Positions 1 through 4,426 of a stretch of 5,135 nucleotides of DNA are shown piece by piece. Origin of the DNA: CAZOHG01 sp964579725 (GTDB lineage Bacteria > Zhuqueibacterota > JdFR-76 > BMS3Abin05); the NCBI GenBank assembly GCA_964579725.1, contig CAZOHG010000121.1, positions 1 through 5,135 on the forward strand. Direction: 5' to 3'. Within the stretch, counting starts at the first letter, position 1; every line of letters begins with the position of its first letter. The notes under the pieces are model-generated. The model was not told where the DNA came from, did no database searches, and worked only from the letters and a program-made list of their open reading frames with translations. The position numbers and the translations under genes are program-made.

Positions 1-357
1 TTGCATCTACCGCCGCAAAGCATTACGATTGTGAAGTTTTACGCTCATCCGCTTGGTGTTGTCAGTCGCCACAGGGGCCATCCGCCAGCCGATTTGAGAA
101 TCGTGGCGCTACATCCCAATCCATTTAGGGCGGAACTGCACATCACCCTTCGGAATTCCCATGGGGGAGCCCTGCGGTTGGAAATTTACAACAGCCTGGG
201 AGAGCGGGTAGCTGTGGCTTGGCACGGATTTTTGCCTGCGGGTGTTCACCGTGTGGTGTGGAAACCTCAAAACATGCAGGGGGGTGCGCTTCCTTCCGGA
301 ATTTATTTTTGCCGCATTGTGGGAAGTGATGTGAAAAAAATCCTTTATCTGCGCTGA
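1..357 (+). CDS. C-terminal end of a secreted protein with FlgD-like / type IX-type sorting tail (5' partial)
   Basis: This is the last 118 residues of a longer protein that begins left of the window; the TTG at base 1 is only the edge of the sequence and not a credible start. Residues 32-118 form an all-beta C-terminal module with the hallmarks of the FlgD-like Ig / Por (type IX) secretion tail: 'HPNPF' at 38-42, 'LEIYNSLGERV' at 60-70, 'LPAGVHRVVW' at 78-87 and 'LPSGIYFCRI' at 97-106, ending in basic 'KKILYLR'. In FCB-group bacteria such tails direct export or surface attachment of large enzymes and adhesins. Residues 3-13, 'LPPQSITIVKF', resemble the closing strand of beta-sandwich domains in glycoside hydrolases, so the missing part may be a carbohydrate-active enzyme; that is inference only. 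The gene ends at TGA and is followed 4 bases later by a hairpin terminator. Confidence 0.85.
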   Translation: MHLPPQSITIVKFYAHPLGVVSRHRGHPPADLRIVALHPNPFRAELHITLRNSHGGALRLEIYNSLGERVAVAWHGFLPAGVHRVVWKPQNMQGGALPSGIYFCRIVGSDVKKILYLR

Positions 358-361
358 AATT

Positions 362-390
362 TTTGCCTGGGCCTAAAGGCAAATGTTTTT
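362..390 (+). terminator. Rho-independent terminator of the secreted-protein gene
   Basis: A 7-bp perfect stem, TTTGCCT (362-368) with AGGCAAA (377-383), encloses an 8-base loop and is followed by TGTTTTT (384-390). It starts 4 bases after the stop codon of the upstream gene, where an intrinsic terminator is expected. The stem has only three G-C pairs, so efficiency is uncertain. Confidence 0.65.
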
Positions 391-1181
391 GCTTTCTTAT
401 GAAACCTCTTCGCCAAAGCCCACGAATCTATTCCTGCGGTTTGTGAGTCCATTGCAGTGTTCCGAAAGAGCGGCCAGCTCAATCCATTTTTTCGCTTGAC
501 AAAACAAAGAGAATTGCGTAATTTTAGACCAAACTGCCACAGCCACACAGTGTATTGGACAAATTGCGGGTGCCTGCATGGTCGCTTTCTTGAGACTCAT
601 CAAACGAGTAGCTAAACGAACGACGCTCGTCAAAAAATGACCGAATCATCGTGAGGGCACATGAGCTGCCGGCTTGACTGTCTTAAAAATGGATTCATCC
701 CAGGAAATTTTAGGAAAGGTCGTTAGACAACCCAAAATTTTGTAAACAAAATAGCGTGGCTTGAAAACGGAAAAAGCCTCAAGAAAGAACGCCTGCCGGG
801 AAATGGTTTTGGGCTCAATGATTCCGGCGGCCGGGGGCCGATGGGACGGAAAAAGGTAGGATGACTTTGTTCAGAAATGGGGAAGCTGGAATAAGAGAGG
901 CCAATGTGATAAAAGAGGAAAGTGAGCGGATACAGGAAAATGGGTTAGCGGAGTTATCGCGTCCAAAGCGAGGGAATAACGGAATATCTGTTTTAGGGGA
1001 TAAAGTGCAGTAAAGTGATGTTATTCGCCAAACGCTTAAATAAAAAAGTTTTGCCAAAGCAGCAAGTCCAATTATAGGTTTTTGTCAGAATTGCTAAGTT
1101 GGCTGTAAAATAAAAATATAAACAATTGTTCTTATATCGCCAATATGGTGGTATTGGATTGGTAAGAAATTTTTAAAACGA
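391..1181. other. Long intergenic stretch with no convincing gene
   Basis: No reading frame here has both a good start region and a recognisable product. Three minus-strand frames over 345-1057 overlap one another or the terminator, lack ribosome binding sites and encode nothing I recognise. The best plus-strand candidate is a 50-codon frame at 861-1013, whose hydrophilic product begins MTLFRNGEAG and which is preceded by AAAGGTAGG; I do not call it. A TTGACA at 496-501 has TAATTT 17 bases downstream (519-524), a weak promoter match with no gene behind it. A GC-rich 5-bp hairpin (CGGCC 828-832, GGCCG 836-840) has no T-tract. The last 150 bases or so are AT-rich and probably contain the promoter of the cysteine-rich gene, but I could not fix hexamers with confidence. 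Confidence 0.5.
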
Positions 1182-1187
1182 AGGAGG
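1182..1187 (+). promoter_or_regulatory. Strong Shine-Dalgarno site of the cysteine-rich gene
   Basis: AGGAGG, part of AAGGAGGATG, lies 10 bases before the ATG at 1198 and is the most consensus-like ribosome binding site in the window. An ATG at 1188-1190 touches it directly but is followed at once by TAA, so the ATG at 1198 is the only workable start. The site is the main reason to believe the following short frame is a real gene. Confidence 0.75.
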
Positions 1188-1197
1188 ATGTAAAAGT

Positions 1198-1422
1198 ATG
1201 AAGTGTAAATATTATACTGTTAAATATTATAATGTTAATGGAGGTTCACCTCTGCGTGTTACCGAATACCTGTGTCTACTAAAAATGAGAGATTCACAAA
1301 TGAAAATTAAAGTTTGTACGGCGTTGTTCAATAATGGATTACAGGGGAGCATGTTTACAGATGATTGTCCAGTAGCTGTTTCTAATAGATGGACAGAATG
1401 TCCTTTTTATGAAGAAGAGGAA
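1198..1422 (+). CDS. Small cysteine-rich protein, 3' end lost in the assembly gap
   Basis: Seventy-five codons can be read before the run of Ns. The frame stays open across the gap to 1491, but the joined residues do not resemble the preceding protein and should not be trusted. The visible part has no signal peptide or membrane segment. Cysteines lie at residues 3, 26, 40, 57 and 68, in the settings 'MKCKYY', 'EYLC', 'VCTALF', 'DDCP' and 'TECPFYEEEE'. A four-cysteine layout opening with CKYY and closing with CPFY suggests a small cytoplasmic metal-binding (zinc or iron-sulphur) fold, with the acidic EEEE run perhaps near the natural C-terminus. This is inference; I cannot name a family. An internal ATG (residue 35) lacks a ribosome binding site, so I keep the ATG at 1198. 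The coding region is clearly more AT-rich than the genes at either edge of the window. Confidence 0.6.
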
Positions 1423-1432
1423 NNNNNNNNNN
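1423..1432. other. Assembly gap of ten Ns
   Basis: Exactly ten unknown bases, the usual form of a scaffolding placeholder rather than a measured gap. Base composition and sequence character change across it: an AT-rich coding frame on the left, repetitive non-coding sequence with several CGCTACGC words on the right. The true distance and even the adjacency of the two sides are unknown, and the end of the cysteine-rich gene is missing here. Confidence 0.98.
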
Positions 1433-1661
1433 TGCTACGCTTCGCCCAAATCCTCGCTACGCTCGGACTTCAGATACCCGACAGCCGTTAGCCCTATGCA
1501 AAATATTAGCATAAAACCCGAGCATTAAATCGGACGCGAAACGTGTCGGGCTTTTGGGCTAAGTGAGGGGTTTTAATCGTTTCGCGCCATTTAGGCACAA
1601 TCCGCTACGCGCTTTGGGGTAAATGGACAAAATATCCGTTTTAAAACAGGAATAAATCTTC
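1433..1661. other. Non-coding, inverted-repeat-rich region before the lipoprotein gene
   Basis: The stretch holds no gene. The word GCTACGC occurs at 1434-1440, and CGCTACGC at 1455-1462 and 1603-1610. Between these is a nested set of complementary segments described as a separate repeat feature. CAGCCGTTAGCCC (1482-1494) superficially resembles the right end of an integron attC site, but the left partner would lie in or beyond the N gap, so this cannot be tested here. It must also carry the promoter of the lipoprotein gene if that gene is transcribed alone; I see no convincing hexamers. Confidence 0.5.
1488..1596. repeat. Nested inverted repeats able to fold as a three-way junction with a possible pseudoknot
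   Basis: TTAGCCC (1488-1494) is an exact complement of GGGCTAA (1556-1562). Directly inside are two further hairpins with almost no spare bases: TATGC (1495-1499) with GCATA (1509-1513), and AAACCCGA (1514-1521) with TCGGG-C-TTT (1546-1554, one bulged C). In addition CGCGAAACG (1535-1543), in the loop of the second hairpin, is an exact 9-base complement of CGTTTCGCG (1578-1586), and the match continues imperfectly through the ATTTA segment nearby. The pairings are read directly from the sequence. Whether the region acts as RNA, as folded single-stranded DNA or only as decayed repeats is unknown. The second hairpin alone could be an intrinsic terminator, since it is followed by TTTT. Confidence 0.55.
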
Positions 1662-2105
1662 ATGAAATTTTCGGTGACATTCATTTTACTCTCCCTCCTA
1701 ATCTTTGGCTGTGAAAAAAATCCCGCATCTATTCATGTCTCATCGGGAGAAATTTCCATTACTACAGATAGGAATTCCTATACTCAATCAGACAGTTTGC
1801 TCCTGTCCATTGCCAATCAATCTGGCCATGATCTAATCCTTGGGTATCGATGTTCCTATAAAAACTTAGAAATGTTTTTTCAGAAGAAAGAAAAGGGTAC
1901 ATGGTCAGAAAATCAATGGTTTGGTTATATGTCCTTGAAATGCATGACCCTTCTCAGGACAATAAAAAAAGATAAAACGATTAAACACTCAATATCGGCA
2001 GGTGAATTTAGGGGAATCGGTACTTTTCGTTTGCTGGTTCCGTGTCGTATCCCGGGAGAAGATACGACAAGAGTAGCCATTTCAAATGCTTTTGAGATCA
2101 AATAG
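1662..2105 (+). CDS. Small probable lipoprotein with Ig-like beta region
   Basis: The 147-residue product begins with a short lipoprotein-type signal: a lysine at 2, a hydrophobic run over residues 5-16 and Cys17 in the setting 'LIFGC'. Phe at the position two before the cysteine is unusual but tolerated, so attachment to the outer or inner membrane is likely. The mature part starts 'CEKNPAS'. Residues 31-62, 'ISITTDRNSYTQSDSL' and onward, alternate hydrophobic and polar residues like the first strands of small Ig-like proteins that open with a 'D-x-x-x-Y' turn. Further cysteines at 64, 94 and 128 could form a disulphide. No catalytic motif is visible and I do not assign a function. CAGGA at 1647-1651, 10 bases before the ATG, is a modest ribosome binding site. 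The gene stands alone, between a structured non-coding region and a repeat cluster. Confidence 0.75.
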   Translation: MKFSVTFILLSLLIFGCEKNPASIHVSSGEISITTDRNSYTQSDSLLLSIANQSGHDLILGYRCSYKNLEMFFQKKEKGTWSENQWFGYMSLKCMTLLRTIKKDKTIKHSISAGEFRGIGTFRLLVPCRIPGEDTTRVAISNAFEIK

Positions 2106-2172
2106 AGATGGGCTCAAAAGTCGATTTTTCATTTCTCTCTCAAATGCCATTTGGGATGGAGAAAAAAGGCCC

Positions 2173-2220
2173 GTCATTCAGTAGGAGTCTGGTTTGGCAC
2201 GAGTACCAACGCTGTGTCCT
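2173..2220 (+). repeat. 48-bp partial repeat unit, first copy
   Basis: This unit starts GTCATTCAG and ends with GTACCAACGCTGTGTCCT. It aligns without gaps to 2334-2381 with 13 differences, and its first half resembles the left arm of the palindromic element that follows at 2221. It appears to be a truncated or decayed member of the same repeat family. Confidence 0.7.
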
Positions 2221-2320
2221 GTCATTCAGAAGGAATCTTGTTTGGTTTTGCAACAATCCCCCAATATCTGAACAAGATTCTTACAGAATGACGGAATGGG
2301 TGGTGGGGCTGTGTTACAAG
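2205..2320 (+). repeat. 116-bp palindromic repeat, copy 1 (left of hicBA)
   Basis: The segment aligns without gaps to 3241-3356 at a constant offset of 1036 bases, with about ten differences (roughly 91% identity). Its core is an inverted repeat: the 22-base left arm at 2221-2242 (GTCATTCAGAAGGAATCTTG plus TT) and the right arm at 2271-2292 are complementary at 19 of 22 positions, with a 28-base centre. A conserved G-rich tail, GGAATGGGTGGTGGGG, follows the right arm. The arms and small size fit a REP-like or MITE-like dispersed element with no coding capacity. I see no transposase, and no target-site duplication can be assigned. Confidence 0.88.
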
Positions 2321-2333
2321 ATCGCTTTTTTCT

Positions 2334-2381
2334 GTAATGTAAGAGGAATCCTGTTTCGCATGAGTACCAACACTGTGCCCC
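2334..2381 (+). repeat. 48-bp partial repeat unit, second copy
   Basis: A diverged copy of the unit at 2173-2220. The best-preserved part is the second half, TTTCGCATGAGTACCAACAC, which is also recognisable just before the second palindromic copy around 3231-3250. The GTCATTCAG start has decayed to GTAATGTAA. Confidence 0.6.
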
Positions 2382-2654
2382 AAAGTAAGAAAGGATTCAA
2401 AATTTATGGCAAATACGATGGCATCGAATATATATTTGTAAATAGAACTTGAAGCTGTTCTCTTTATTGTTTGATAGAAATAGGAACGCATCTTTTGAGA
2501 ATTTGGAAAATTAAAGAATGTCCTATAGCGGTTACGGATTTGTCGCAAAAAACTGAACCTCGCTGAAAAAAGCCGAGCACGAGTGTAAAAAGAACAATCA
2601 CTTTATTTTGGCCGGTGGACTTGACTTTTTACTCATAAAAAAGAGGAAATACGT

Positions 2655-2873
2655 ATGAAAGCTGAATTTACTGCAATTATTGAAAAGGCTCCTGAAGGAG
2701 GATATTGGGCAATTTGTCCGGAAATACCTGGTGCCAATGGGCAGGGAGAGACCATAGAAGAAGCAAAAGAAAGTCTAAAAATGGCCATTGAATTGATTTT
2801 GGAAGATCGTAGGGCTGATATTCTTCGCGGCCTGCCTCGGGATGTAATCCGTGACAAGGTGCAGGTTGCATGA
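2655..2873 (+). CDS. hicB: HicB-family antitoxin (short form)
   Basis: The 72-residue protein has the HicB N-terminal fold, a partially degraded RNase H-like beta-alpha domain. 'FTAIIEKAPEGGYWAICPE' (5-23) gives the first two strands, 'IPGANGQGETIEEAKESLKM' (24-43) the conserved G-x-G-(E/D)-T-(I/V)-EEA turn and helix, and 'AIELILEDRR' (44-53) the rest of the helix. HicB binds HicA and blocks its RNase activity. Many HicB proteins are about twice as long and carry a C-terminal ribbon-helix-helix or helix-turn-helix domain for autoregulation; here the chain stops soon after the helix, with a basic, proline-containing tail. AGAGGA (2642-2647), 7 bases before the ATG, supports the start. Its stop overlaps the hicA start (ATGA), so the two are translationally coupled, with the antitoxin encoded first. 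Confidence 0.93.
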   Translation: MKAEFTAIIEKAPEGGYWAICPEIPGANGQGETIEEAKESLKMAIELILEDRRADILRGLPRDVIRDKVQVA

Positions 2874-3049
2874 AACGACGAGATTTGGAGCAAAAGCTTA
2901 GAATTGCCGGGTGCTACTTGAAAAGAGAGGGCAAATCACACTCTCTCTGGATAAACCCGAAAAATGGAGTAGTTGAGGCGATTCCACGACATAAAGAAAT
3001 AAAAGAACCATTGGCAAGGAAAATTTTGAAGAGTCTCAATGCGGAATAA
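2870..3049 (+). CDS. hicA: HicA-family mRNA interferase toxin
   Basis: The 59-residue product is a full-length HicA with the small dsRBD-like alpha-beta-beta-beta-alpha fold. The N-terminal helix is 'MKRRDLEQKLRIAGCYLKRE'. The catalytic loop and strand are 'GKSHSLWINP' (21-30), in which His24 is the expected catalytic histidine. Then come 'GVVEAIPRHKEIKEPLARKI' (33-52), with the typical 'IPRH.EIK' segment, and a basic final helix. HicA toxins cleave mRNA and arrest growth until HicB neutralises them. The ATG overlaps the hicB stop by four bases, with GCAGG a few bases upstream inside hicB. All expected motifs are present and there is no frameshift, so the toxin looks functional. The order hicB-hicA is the reverse of the classical hicAB arrangement but is known in other genomes. 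Confidence 0.93.
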   Translation: MKRRDLEQKLRIAGCYLKREGKSHSLWINPKNGVVEAIPRHKEIKEPLARKILKSLNAE

Positions 3050-3171
3050 ATGAGCTCCTGCACAAGGTCTTTACCAGAATGGAGCTATGGCGGATATTTC
3101 TACTGCCTACCCAACTGGGGTGGATAATCTAACCGAGGGAAAGGATTTTAGAGCGCTGACTTTTGGGTAGT

Positions 3172-3230
3172 AGGATTCTCATTTCCGCCCCAATTTGTAC
3201 GTGGGGCAGAGGGAAAATAAGAATTATCCT
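3172..3230. repeat. Long imperfect palindrome downstream of hicA
   Basis: The core is GCCCCA (3187-3192) paired with TGGGGC (3202-3207) around a 9-base loop. The outer arms AGGATTCTCATTTCC (3172-3186) and GGAAAATAAGAATTATCCT (3212-3230) are complementary with small bulges, so the full structure covers about 59 bases. Only TTTT follows it, so it could be a bidirectional terminator for hicBA or another palindromic repeat element. The arms differ from those of the GTCATTC family. Confidence 0.6.
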
Positions 3231-3356
3231 TTTCGCTAATGCCAACGCTGTACCCTGTCATTCAGAAGAAATCTTGTTTGATTTTACAAAAATCTCCCAA
3301 TATCTGGACAAGATTCTTACAGAATGACGGAATGGGTGGTGGGGTTGTGTTACAAG
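3231..3356 (+). repeat. Palindromic repeat, copy 2 (right of hicBA)
   Basis: Bases 3241-3356 match 2205-2320 without gaps, at about ten substitutions in 116, and in the same orientation. The preceding TTTCGCTAATG is a further, weaker match to 2353-2366. The inverted arms are 3257-3278 and 3307-3328, starting GTCATTC and ending GAATGAC as in copy 1, and the G-rich tail GGAATGGGTGGTGGGG is unchanged. Most differences fall in the centre and left arm. Together with copy 1 it flanks hicBA as a direct repeat. Confidence 0.88.
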
Positions 3357-3423
3357 CTCTTTTTCGCTTTCACTCCCGTGATGCCTAAGTGTAGAAACAA
3401 AATAACTCAAACCAAGGACCATA

Positions 3424-4254
3424 ATGCCAATAAACCACTACAAACATCCGATCCGCTTTTATAGTTTGGCCACCGTTATTCCCTGGCTATTTTGGTTTGC
3501 CGCAGCTTATCTCAGTCACCTCACCCCTGAAAAAAACCTCTACACAGATTGGGCCAGTTTCTTGGGACTTGTTGGGTTGGTCAGCCCGATGATTGTGGCG
3601 TTTTGGCTTCTGTCTAAAGACCCCTTTTTGTGGAAAGACGTTTTCGGAAGGTTTTTCAATTTTGAGGGAATAAAACCTGTCTATCTTTTTTTAACCTTTT
3701 TCCTGATGTTGGCCAGTATTTTGCTGGCACAAACCATCTCGCTGCTTTTTGGCTACAGCGCTTCCCAGTTCGCCATCACCGGACATTTTACCTTTTCCTC
3801 GGGAGTTTTCCCCGTCTGGTTTTTGCTAATTCTGGCGCCCGTTATTGAAGAATTGGCCTGGCATTCGTATGGTACCGATTGTCTGCGGAATCGTTTTAAC
3901 TTATTCAAAACTTCGTTAATTTTTGGCGTGTTTTGGGGGATTTGGCACGTGCCGCTTTCTTTTATCAATCAGTATTACCAGAGCAATGTTGTGGCAACCG
4001 GTTGGATCTACGGCGTAAATTTCCTGGTGAGCATTATTCCGTATGTTTTGATCATGAACTGGCTCTACTACAAGACAGGGCGAAATATTCTGGTTGCCAT
4101 TGTTTTTCACATAACGGCCGGGTATTTTAATGAAATATTTGCAACGCACCCGAACAGCAAAATTATTCAGACGGGTCTGTTGCTGGTCCTGGCCTTTTTC
4201 ATTATTTTGGGGGAAAAGGATTTCTTTTTCAACCCGGAATTTGTTGAAGGATAA
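3424..4254 (+). CDS. CPBP-family (Abi/CAAX) intramembrane glutamic protease homologue
   Basis: A 276-residue polytopic membrane protein with about eight hydrophobic segments (roughly 12-30, 46-63, 86-109, 128-141, 163-180, 196-216, 222-238, 247-262). It carries the three CPBP motif regions in order: motif 1 'APVIEELAWHSYGTDCL' with Glu142-Glu143, motif 2 'FGVFWGIWHVP' with His175, and motif 3 'VFHITAGYFNEIF' with His229. In Rce1-like proteases the glutamate pair and the histidines activate water for peptide cleavage; bacterial members act in prenyl-type processing, bacteriocin self-protection or unknown roles. Two deviations are visible: the usual EExxxR arginine is His147, and the usual asparagine four residues after His229 is Gly233. 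These may mark a subfamily or altered activity. Length is normal for the family and the frame is intact. The substrate is unknown and no neighbour suggests one; the upstream hicBA module and downstream secreted protein are probably unrelated. Confidence 0.9.
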   Translation: MPINHYKHPIRFYSLATVIPWLFWFAAAYLSHLTPEKNLYTDWASFLGLVGLVSPMIVAFWLLSKDPFLWKDVFGRFFNFEGIKPVYLFLTFFLMLASILLAQTISLLFGYSASQFAITGHFTFSSGVFPVWFLLILAPVIEELAWHSYGTDCLRNRFNLFKTSLIFGVFWGIWHVPLSFINQYYQSNVVATGWIYGVNFLVSIIPYVLIMNWLYYKTGRNILVAIVFHITAGYFNEIFATHPNSKIIQTGLLLVLAFFIILGEKDFFFNPEFVEG

Positions 4255-4318
4255 AATCTGACGCTGTTGGCAGGAAAAAACGGTTCGAGATAATAAAAAT
4301 CCAACGTTCAATTGGTCA

Positions 4319-4352
4319 TTGCCTTTTTTCCTCTTGGCAAGCGGCTTTTTTT
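4319..4352 (+). terminator. Possible terminator after the CPBP gene
   Basis: TTGCC (4319-4323) can pair with GGCAA (4336-4340) around a 12-base T-rich loop, and seven Ts follow at 4346-4352 after GCGGC. The stem is short and five bases separate it from the T-tract, so this is a plausible but weak intrinsic terminator between the protease gene and the next, differently composed gene. Confidence 0.35.
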
Positions 4353-4426
4353 AGTGTGAACGAATGGGTTCAATACAACCGTTCGGCAGTGGACTTTTTG
4401 TAGCGGAAGAAGGGAAGGGAATTAGG

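Larger units (their letters stand above)
2106..2654. other. Intergenic region with repeat cluster and hicBA leader
   Basis: The left two thirds are filled by repeat units (2173-2220, 2205-2320, 2334-2381) listed separately. Reading frames of about 110 codons on both strands run across these repeats; they mirror the palindromes and encode nothing recognisable. The remaining 2382-2654 has no gene and presumably holds the hicBA promoter. TTGACT at 2621-2626 is a reasonable -35 element, but a -10 hexamer at the proper distance would fall on the ribosome binding site, so the real promoter is probably further upstream. I saw no obvious operator palindrome just before hicB. Confidence 0.6.
3050..3423. 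other. Intergenic region between hicA and the protease gene
   Basis: No recognisable gene lies here. A 25-codon frame (3050-3127, product beginning MSSCTRSLPEW) starts one base after the hicA stop codon, without a ribosome binding site. CTACCCAA (3107-3114) and TTGGGTAG (3163-3170) form an exact 8-base inverted repeat with a 48-base interval. A long palindrome (3172-3230) and the second repeat copy (3231-3356) fill most of the rest. AAGGA at 3414-3418, 5 bases before the ATG, is the ribosome binding site of the next gene. Confidence 0.6.

Noticed and set aside
496..524. Promoter with perfect TTGACA and 17-base spacing
   Set aside because: The -10 partner TAATTT is weak and no gene follows, so it is mentioned only in the region description.
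345..633. Overlapping minus-strand frames at 345-548 and 397-633
   Set aside because: They overlap each other and the terminator of the upstream gene, have no ribosome binding site, and their products look random.
578..640. 20-residue basic/hydrophobic frame beginning MVAFLRLIKRVAKR
   Set aside because: It looks like a small membrane-active peptide, but it is too short, has no ribosome binding site and has no partner gene.
815..1057. 80-codon minus-strand frame
   Set aside because: No ribosome binding site or recognisable motif, and it is antisense to an equally doubtful plus-strand frame.
1188..1193. Start-stop pair ATGTAA directly after AGGAGG, as a regulatory minimal frame
   Set aside because: The ATG touches the Shine-Dalgarno with no spacer, so initiation there is unlikely; probably chance.
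1423..1491. Continuation of the cysteine-rich protein across the Ns
   Set aside because: The frame is open only by the arbitrary choice of ten Ns, and the added residues come from repetitive non-coding sequence.
2173..2381. CRISPR array
   Set aside because: The repeat units are diverged, irregularly spaced and palindromic, and no cas gene is present.
2108..2452. 114-codon plus-strand frame after the lipoprotein gene, and the 108-codon minus-strand frame at 2222-2548
   Set aside because: Both run across the palindromic repeats, have no good ribosome binding site and give products without recognisable features; open frames on both strands are expected over inverted repeats.
3050..3127. 25-codon frame starting one base after the hicA stop
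   Set aside because: The TAAATG junction would allow translational re-initiation, but the peptide resembles nothing in TA operons and there is no other support.
4280..4300. GGTTCGAGAT resembling a tRNA T-loop
   Set aside because: No acceptor stem, anticodon arm or complementary T-stem can be built around it.
3916..4311. 131-codon minus-strand frame inside the CPBP gene, and the frame at 4484-4756 inside the right-edge gene
   Set aside because: They are antisense to strongly supported coding sequences and show no protein features.
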